Origin: an uncultured Anaerofilum sp.
GTDB taxonomy: Bacteria > Bacillota > Clostridia > Oscillospirales > Ruminococcaceae
Assembly: GCA_944385945.1 (NCBI GenBank)
Contig: CALWZD010000049.1
Span: 1 to 64,000, forward strand
Length of the DNA: 64,000 nucleotides
Reading direction: 5' to 3'
A program made the position numbers and the translations under genes. Under the pieces are notes generated by a model that did not search any database, was not told the origin of the DNA, and saw only the letters and a list, made by a program, of their open reading frames with translations. Position 1 is the stretch's first letter; the number at the start of each line of letters is the position of its first letter. Below, piece by piece: positions 58,897 through 64,000 of the stretch.

Positions 58897-61170
58897 ATGA
58901 CGACAAAAACCGATGTTACAGCAAAAAAAACAAGGCTGTTTCAGGGGCTGAAAACACCTCTTGCCGAAACTGCGCTGTGGACGCTGATCGGTGCAATGAG
59001 TTCGCTGGGACAGCTGTTGAACGGAATGTACCCCTTTGGGCTTGCGCTCGCAATGGGGCTACACGCACCCTACTCAATGCTTGCCGCCGGTGGCGCAGCC
59101 ATCGGCTATGCCGTCGGGCTGTCCACTACGGAAAGTATCCGCTATTTGGGTGCATTGGGGGCTGTGGTAGCGGTTCGGCTGCTATCACAGGGAAGCCCCG
59201 AACGAAAGGGCAGCGTCGTGCCCACCATTTTTGCCGGAAGTGCGGCATTGGTGGCGGTGCAGGTGATGCTCACGCTGGGGGGGGTCAGCCAACCAGCGCA
59301 GATGCTGTTTTCTGTCAGTGAGGCAATGCTGTGTGCAGGGCTTGCGGTGGCGATCTGGGTGGCATGGAGTTTCCCACTGGGTACGCCCAGTAAAGAACTG
59401 GCATCGCTGGTCGTATTTGGCGGAGCGACCGCCGCAGCAAGTGCCTTTCGTGTTTCGGTATTTCAGGCAGGTTGGATTGTTGCACCGGTCTTTTTGTTGG
59501 TCGAGGGATGGAGAGCCAGAAAAAACCGCACCTTACCGGCTGCCATCGCAGTGGCAACAGCCATTGCCGCAAGCGACCCCGAACAGGCATTCGCCGGTGC
59601 GTTCATTGCACTGGGCGCACTTGCTGCGGGCTTTTTACCAGGCGAACGAGGCGGTATGGCGATGCTGTATTTTACCGCTTGCTGTTTGGGAGCAGCCGCT
59701 GCCCCCAACGGAACGGCAGCGGTTTCGATGATCGCCAGCGGTGGTGTGGCGACCGCACTCTTTTTGATGATACCCAAAAAGTGGTTGGCGGTGGCACCTA
59801 TCGTTCCCCGCTGCGATAAAACCGAGTTTCAGGCAGCCATCCGTCTGAGTGCTTTGGCGTCGGCTCTGGAGGCGGTGGGCGAAACGGTGCAGCAGGTCGT
59901 CGAGCGACTGCCCAGCCCCGGCGAAGGGTATAACTGGGTCGTCGACCGCACCTGCGAACAGGTGTGCAGCCGTTGCGGAAGGCAAAGCGAGTGCTGGTCG
60001 AAGCATTTTGGAGAAACGGTCGAGGGTTTGTGGAAATTAAAGCCCTTTTTGGAAGAAAGCGGTGCAGTTCGTATCGAACAGCTGCCCCATGAGCTGTGTC
60101 GATGCCAGCAACCGGTGGCGTTGTGCGATGCACTGGGACGCAGCTATGCACTTTTGCAGGGCAGACGTGCGGCGGCTGCCCAAAGCAAAGCGATGCGGGC
60201 GGCTTTGTGCGAGCAATTCGGTGCGGTCGCCGGTGCATTGGCGACCATTGGAAGCGAACTGGGTGCCGGTGAAGCAGAGGACGAAACGGCACAACGCAAA
60301 GCGACCGAACTGCTGTGGGCGATCGGGCTTGCACCGGCAAAGGTACACGTGCTGACCGACCGCATGGGTAGACTGCGGGCAAGTATCTTTATCCGCCGTA
60401 CGATTTTAAGCGATGAGGAACAAGAGCAACTGACCCACGAACTGGGACAGTGCTGTAAGACCCTGTTCGAACTGCCCCACGTGACCACCGATGGTGCTTT
60501 TACCCGTCTGGAGTTTGGCGAAAAGGCGGTGTATACTGCCGATTGTGCCGAATACTCTATCTCGGCACAACAGGGCAAATTCTGCGGTGACCATGCCGAA
60601 CATTTTTGCGATACACAGGGAAACCTGCATATGATCTTGTGCGATGGCATGGGCAGTGGGAAACCGGCAGCACTGGACGGCGCACTGGCAGCAAGCTTGA
60701 CTGCACGTTTGGTCGAAGCCGGTTTTGCAGGCGAGCAGGCAGCACGATTGGTAAACGTCGCATTGGAGTTGAAAAGCGAACAGGACTCGGCTGCCGCACT
60801 GGACGTGGCAAGCATCGACCTCTACACAGGACAACTGAAATTGTTTAAAGCAGGCGGAGCCGCCAGTTTTTTGGTGCGTCAGGGCAAGGTGCGACGATTG
60901 GAGGGCAACAGTTTGCCGGTGGGCATTTTGGGCGGCGTGTTCGGCGGAAGTCAACAGCTTCCTTTGTACGAAAACGACCTGTTGATCCTATGCAGCGACG
61001 GCGCATTGGGCGCAGGGGAGGAATTTATGGAAGCCCAGCTTTCCGCCTTTTGGCAAATGCCGTCTAAGCAGCTTGCCGAAAAACTGGCAAAACAGGCAGC
61101 TGCCTGCGTTTCGGGGCATCCGGACGACATCACTGTGCAGGTGATGCGGCTGATGCGCAGCCCAATATAA
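58897..61170 (+). CDS. spoIIE: Stage II sporulation protein E (serine phosphatase)
   Basis: A 757-residue membrane phosphatase that activates sigma-F in the forespore by dephosphorylating SpoIIAA. About ten membrane segments fill residues 25-300. A cytoplasmic linker with cysteines (CEQVCSRCGRQSECWSKHF) follows, then the PP2C domain from about residue 545: LHMILCDGMGSGKPAALDG, AALDVASIDLYTGQLKLFKAGGAASFLVRQG, LPLYENDLLILCSDGALG and HPDDITVQVMRL. Length is slightly below Bacillus SpoIIE. The start follows ACAGGA. No clear 0A box was found upstream. Confidence 0.97.
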   Translation: MTTKTDVTAKKTRLFQGLKTPLAETALWTLIGAMSSLGQLLNGMYPFGLALAMGLHAPYSMLAAGGAAIGYAVGLSTTESIRYLGALGAVVAVRLLSQGSPERKGSVVPTIFAGSAALVAVQVMLTLGGVSQPAQMLFSVSEAMLCAGLAVAIWVAWSFPLGTPSKELASLVVFGGATAAASAFRVSVFQAGWIVAPVFLLVEGWRARKNRTLPAAIAVATAIAASDPEQAFAGAFIALGALAAGFLPGERGGMAMLYFTACCLGAAAAPNGTAAVSMIASGGVATALFLMIPKKWLAVAPIVPRCDKTEFQAAIRLSALASALEAVGETVQQVVERLPSPGEGYNWVVDRTCEQVCSRCGRQSECWSKHFGETVEGLWKLKPFLEESGAVRIEQLPHELCRCQQPVALCDALGRSYALLQGRRAAAAQSKAMRAALCEQFGAVAGALATIGSELGAGEAEDETAQRKATELLWAIGLAPAKVHVLTDRMGRLRASIFIRRTILSDEEQEQLTHELGQCCKTLFELPHVTTDGAFTRLEFGEKAVYTADCAEYSISAQQGKFCGDHAEHFCDTQGNLHMILCDGMGSGKPAALDGALAASLTARLVEAGFAGEQAARLVNVALELKSEQDSAAALDVASIDLYTGQLKLFKAGGAASFLVRQGKVRRLEGNSLPVGILGGVFGGSQQLPLYENDLLILCSDGALGAGEEFMEAQLSAFWQMPSKQLAEKLAKQAAACVSGHPDDITVQVMRLMRSPI

Positions 61171-61325
61171 AGCTTTGCAAAAATTACAGCGTGTTTTTCC
61201 ACAAAATCTTCACCAAATTTACGGTTCTTGTTCACAGCTTAGAAATAAAATTGTAACGGAAATTCAAAGCTTACAAAATATTTCCAAGCAAATTTCGCAA
61301 AAAACAACAAGGAGAGTTGCCTTCC

Positions 61326-62915
61326 ATGAAACAACGGGTTCAAGCATTTTGTAAAAACCACGCTGTACGAAGAATTTTTGTCATCCTTATCCTAGCAATC
61401 GTCGTTGCTATGGGTATCTTGTGGTTCCGAAACCGCAATTCCGGTTTGCGGTCGGCTCAACAAGAGCAAAATATCATTCGCACCACACGCTTGCAAAAAA
61501 CAAGCCTGAACGATTCAGTCACCACCACCGGAACCATCCAAAGCAGCAACACCTCTACCGTTACCACCGACCAAAAATATGCCGTCAAAGAAATTTTGGT
61601 AAATGTTGGTGACACGGTGCAGGAGGGGGACGTCATCTGCACACTCGACACCTCCGAACTGGAAAAAAGCATCCAAAAGCTGCAAGAGAATCTGAACGAG
61701 CAGACAGAAAGTGCCAATAAGCAGGTGGATTCCGCAAACAGCAGCCTTGTCAGCGCAACCGATGACTCGCTTGCACAGGAGGCGGTGCTGAACAGCGCAC
61801 GTGAAACCATGCTTGCTTTGCAGACCAGTTGGAATACGGCACAGACGGCGGTAGCCCCGTATCTGACAACTTACGAACAGGCACAGGCAAACTTGCAGCA
61901 AAAGGGCGCAGCCCTTACCACTTTGCAGGCACAGGGCGCAGAGGCGGAAGCCATTGCAGCTGCACAGGCAGAGTACGATGCAGCAAATACCGCTGTGCAA
62001 CAGGCACAGGAGCAGCTGAACAACGCAAAACAGCAGTGTAACTACGACAGCTTGCAGCAGCAATATCAGCAGGCAGAACAAGCCTACCAACAGGCTCGCC
62101 ATCAGTTGGATCAACTGGAATCAGCAGTGGTACAGGCACAAAACCAGTTGGAAACCACCCAGAAAAATGCCGAAAGTGCATCCGAAAGCGACGAACTGGA
62201 ACAGTTACAGACCCAACTGGAAAAATGTACGCTGCGAGCCAGCAGTTCGGGAAAAATCACCGAGATCGGTGCAACGGTAGGCAGTGCCGTTACCGGCTCG
62301 GCAGCGGTCATCCAAGATACCGGCTCGCTGGAACTTGCGGTGAATATCCCTGAATACGATATTGCCGATGTTGCGGTAGGAATGCAGGTAAAAATCACCA
62401 CCGATGCCACCGAAGGCGAAATCGACGGCACCTTGAGCCAAATCTCCCCCATGGCAGGTCAGAACGGATTTTCGGCGGTCATCACCATTTCCGACCCCAC
62501 CGGATTGTATATCGGCATGAACGCTACTGCTGAAATCCTGTTGTCTACGGTGGAAGACGTATTCGTTGTTCCCATCGACGCTGTGGAAGAACAGGAAGAT
62601 GGAACTTATGTCATCTATCAAAGTGAGATGGACGAAAACGGCGAGCAGGTATTCACCCCCATCGAGGTCACTTTGGGCGCACAAAACGACTACTATGTAG
62701 AGGTTTCGGGCAGCGAGTTGACCGAGGGGATGGAGATTCGGGCCAGCGTATTGGAGGAAGTGTCCGACACGACCCAGCAAATGATGGGCGGTATGATGAT
62801 GGGCGGCCCCGCCGGTGAAGCACAGATGAGCGGCGAAGTACAGGTGATCGAGATGCCGAGCGACGACGGCAACCGTGGTGGCGGTCGTGGCGGTATGGGA
62901 GGGGCAAACGGATGA
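61326..62915 (+). CDS. HlyD/MacA-type efflux adaptor protein
   Basis: A 529-residue membrane-fusion protein. One N-terminal membrane segment (about residues 18-36) is followed by a lipoyl half (VTTTGTIQSSNTSTVTTDQKYAVKEILVNVGDTVQEGDVICTLD). A long Gln/Ala-rich coiled-coil spans about residues 115-295, then come the second lipoyl half (CTLRASSSGKITEIGATVG) and beta-barrel domains. The C-terminus is Met/Gly-rich (MMGGMMMGG, GGGRGGMGG). It should couple the MacB-like ABC pump encoded next to extracytoplasmic substrate. ATG 61326 follows AAGGAGAG. Its stop overlaps the ATPase start. Confidence 0.93.
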   Translation: MKQRVQAFCKNHAVRRIFVILILAIVVAMGILWFRNRNSGLRSAQQEQNIIRTTRLQKTSLNDSVTTTGTIQSSNTSTVTTDQKYAVKEILVNVGDTVQEGDVICTLDTSELEKSIQKLQENLNEQTESANKQVDSANSSLVSATDDSLAQEAVLNSARETMLALQTSWNTAQTAVAPYLTTYEQAQANLQQKGAALTTLQAQGAEAEAIAAAQAEYDAANTAVQQAQEQLNNAKQQCNYDSLQQQYQQAEQAYQQARHQLDQLESAVVQAQNQLETTQKNAESASESDELEQLQTQLEKCTLRASSSGKITEIGATVGSAVTGSAAVIQDTGSLELAVNIPEYDIADVAVGMQVKITTDATEGEIDGTLSQISPMAGQNGFSAVITISDPTGLYIGMNATAEILLSTVEDVFVVPIDAVEEQEDGTYVIYQSEMDENGEQVFTPIEVTLGAQNDYYVEVSGSELTEGMEIRASVLEEVSDTTQQMMGGMMMGGPAGEAQMSGEVQVIEMPSDDGNRGGGRGGMGGANG

Positions 62916-63619
62916 GCAGCCCCATGATCGAGATGCACGGCATCGTGAAAACTTACTATCAGGGCAAGCCCAACGAACTGGAGATCTTGCACGGCATCGA
63001 TCTTGTAGTTAACCGTGGGGAATTTGTTTCCATCGTGGGCGAGAGCGGAAGCGGTAAATCTACATTGATGAACCTTATCGGTGCGCTCGACCGTCCTACC
63101 AAGGGCAGTTATCTTTTGGACGGGGTAGACGTTTCCAACGCTGCCGACCGCCAACTGTCCGACATTCGCAATCGTAAGATCGGATTCGTATTCCAGAACT
63201 TCAACCTCATCGGACGAGCAAATGCTCAGAAAAATGTTGAACTGCCCATGCTCTATGCAGGTTTTCCGGCAAGAGAGCGCAGCCGTCGTGCCAAACAACT
63301 GCTGGAGATGGTCGGCATGGATCAACGGTCAAAGCACCTTCCTGCCGAACTGTCGGGTGGTCAAAAACAGCGAGTCGCCATTGCCCGTGCGCTCTCCTGC
63401 GATGCTCCGCTATTGCTTGCCGACGAGCCTACCGGTGCACTGGACACTGCGACCAGCCGTACCGTGATGGACTTGTTCCACAAGCTGCACCGTGAACAGG
63501 GCAAGACCATCGTTCTTATCACCCATAGCCCACAGCTTGCTGCCGAAACGCAGCGAGTTATCACCCTTATCGACGGAAACATCGTAGGGGAAGAAAAGGG
63601 GGCAGCATACCATGATTGA
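62912..63619 (+). CDS. MacB/LolD-type ABC transporter ATP-binding protein
   Basis: A 235-residue ATPase. Walker A is GESGSGKSTLMNL (about residues 40-52), the signature LSGGQKQRVAIARAL, Walker B LLLADEPTGALD, and the switch His in VLITHSPQ. The FQNFNLIGRANAQKNVELPM segment is characteristic of the MacB/LolD group. Its ATG overlaps the adaptor stop (ATGA), and its own stop lies just inside the permease gene, so three proteins are coupled. Confidence 0.96.
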   Translation: MSSPMIEMHGIVKTYYQGKPNELEILHGIDLVVNRGEFVSIVGESGSGKSTLMNLIGALDRPTKGSYLLDGVDVSNAADRQLSDIRNRKIGFVFQNFNLIGRANAQKNVELPMLYAGFPARERSRRAKQLLEMVGMDQRSKHLPAELSGGQKQRVAIARALSCDAPLLLADEPTGALDTATSRTVMDLFHKLHREQGKTIVLITHSPQLAAETQRVITLIDGNIVGEEKGAAYHD

Positions 63620-64000
63620 TAATATCCTGCTGGCGTTTTCCAGCCTGTTTGCCAACAAGATGCGGGCATTGCTGACCATGTTGGGCATCATTATCGGCAT
63701 CGGTGCGGTCATCGCCATCGTTACACTGGGCGATTCGCTCACCGGCTCCATCACCGACAGCATGAACAGCATGGGTGCTTCCAACATCACCGTAAGCCTT
63801 CAGCAAAAAAGCAGCGACGATGCCGGTGCGCTGATGTTCGGACGTACAGACCCTGGTGCAGAAGACCTTATCACCCCTACCATGATCGAAGAATACCGCA
63901 CCCAGTTTGGCGACAAGATTCGAGCCATTGCACTCAGCCGTCAGCTTGGCAACGGAGAGGTGAGCAGTGGCGAAAATACTGCCACCGTTTCGATAACCGG
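63612..64000 (+). CDS. MacB-type ABC transporter permease (cut by the window end)
   Basis: At least 129 codons; the gene runs past 64000. The N-terminus MIDNILLAFSSLFANKMRALLTMLGIIIGIGAVIAIVTLG is the MacB/FtsX first membrane helix with its amphipathic lead. DSLTGSITDSMNSMGASNITVSLQQ begins the large extracytoplasmic domain. The start overlaps the ATPase stop by eight bases. With the adaptor and ATPase it forms a MacAB-like exporter, which in Firmicutes often protects against peptides. The missing part should hold three more membrane helices. Confidence 0.92.
   Translation, partial: MIDNILLAFSSLFANKMRALLTMLGIIIGIGAVIAIVTLGDSLTGSITDSMNSMGASNITVSLQQKSSDDAGALMFGRTDPGAEDLITPTMIEEYRTQFGDKIRAIALSRQLGNGEVSSGENTATVSIT

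Noticed and set aside
1..64000. CRISPR arrays, tRNA or rRNA genes, insertion sequences, prophage
   Set aside because: No regularly spaced repeat-spacer array, no tRNA T-arm motif in a cloverleaf context, no transposase, integrase or phage protein was seen. The repeats found are intergenic hairpin elements.

Overview
The window reads as chromosome from a motile, endospore-forming, strictly anaerobic Firmicute, most likely a gut member of the Oscillospirales (Oscillospiraceae/Ruminococcaceae). The evidence is spore genes (spoVAC-AD-AE, spoIIP, spoIIE, a clostridial-type abrB, a mini Spo0A-C protein), a T-box leader, a Rex-type promoter in front of a fermentative adhE, a clostridial flagellin with its lysine methylase, and dispersed intergenic repeats of a kind common in this group. 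I see no rRNA, tRNA, CRISPR array, transposase, integrase or phage gene. The right edge cuts an ABC permease gene.

Layout. 1-4.0 kb: a repeat cluster, a DUF3842 gene, a small unknown gene, and on the minus strand a YibE/F membrane protein and an alkaline phosphatase lipoprotein. 4.1-9.3 kb: eutH, adhE with two Rex-like boxes, and asnA. 9.4-13.6 kb: spoVAC-spoVAD-spoVAE, a MATE exporter, a Nudix hydrolase, a pair of structured repeats, and rpsT. 13.9-18.4 kb: spoIIP with a sigma-E-like promoter, a T-box-asnS unit, mutY and a small membrane protein. 18.5-28.1 kb: an LTA-synthase-like sulfatase, a five-gene operon (YtrA-type GntR regulator, ABC ATPase, two permeases, CPBP protease), a SARP-like regulator, a DUF624 protein, and a plsC-led operon. 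28.2-36.7 kb: a FapA-type protein, hemerythrin, fliB and flagellin, a helical-bundle protein, and an AlaX to TrmB-RidA operon in which TrmB and RidA form one reading frame. 36.9-45.1 kb: a large membrane protein, DUF523, Nudix and DUF2264 genes, an exonuclease, cysK-cysE, a Spo0A-C-like miniprotein and a ribbon-helix-helix protein. 45.2-57.5 kb: clpB, XRE and WYL regulators, pepF, three consecutive DUF3048 lipoproteins, a histidine phosphatase, another XRE regulator and abrB. 57.7-64 kb: trpS, spoIIE, and a MacAB-like adaptor/ATPase/permease operon.

How the genes work together. Core cell functions (translation, asparagine and cysteine supply, DNA repair, proteostasis) are interleaved with sporulation genes and with envelope genes such as lipoproteins, ABC exporters and the LTA-synthase-like protein. 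The most unusual items are a family of four nested-hairpin elements whose stems are kept while their sequences change, the in-frame TrmB-RidA fusion that retains an internal ribosome binding site, the DUF3048 triplet with a consensus cre box inside one promoter, and long palindromic operators in front of the WYL regulator and of cysK. All calls come from reading the sequence; no database search was run.
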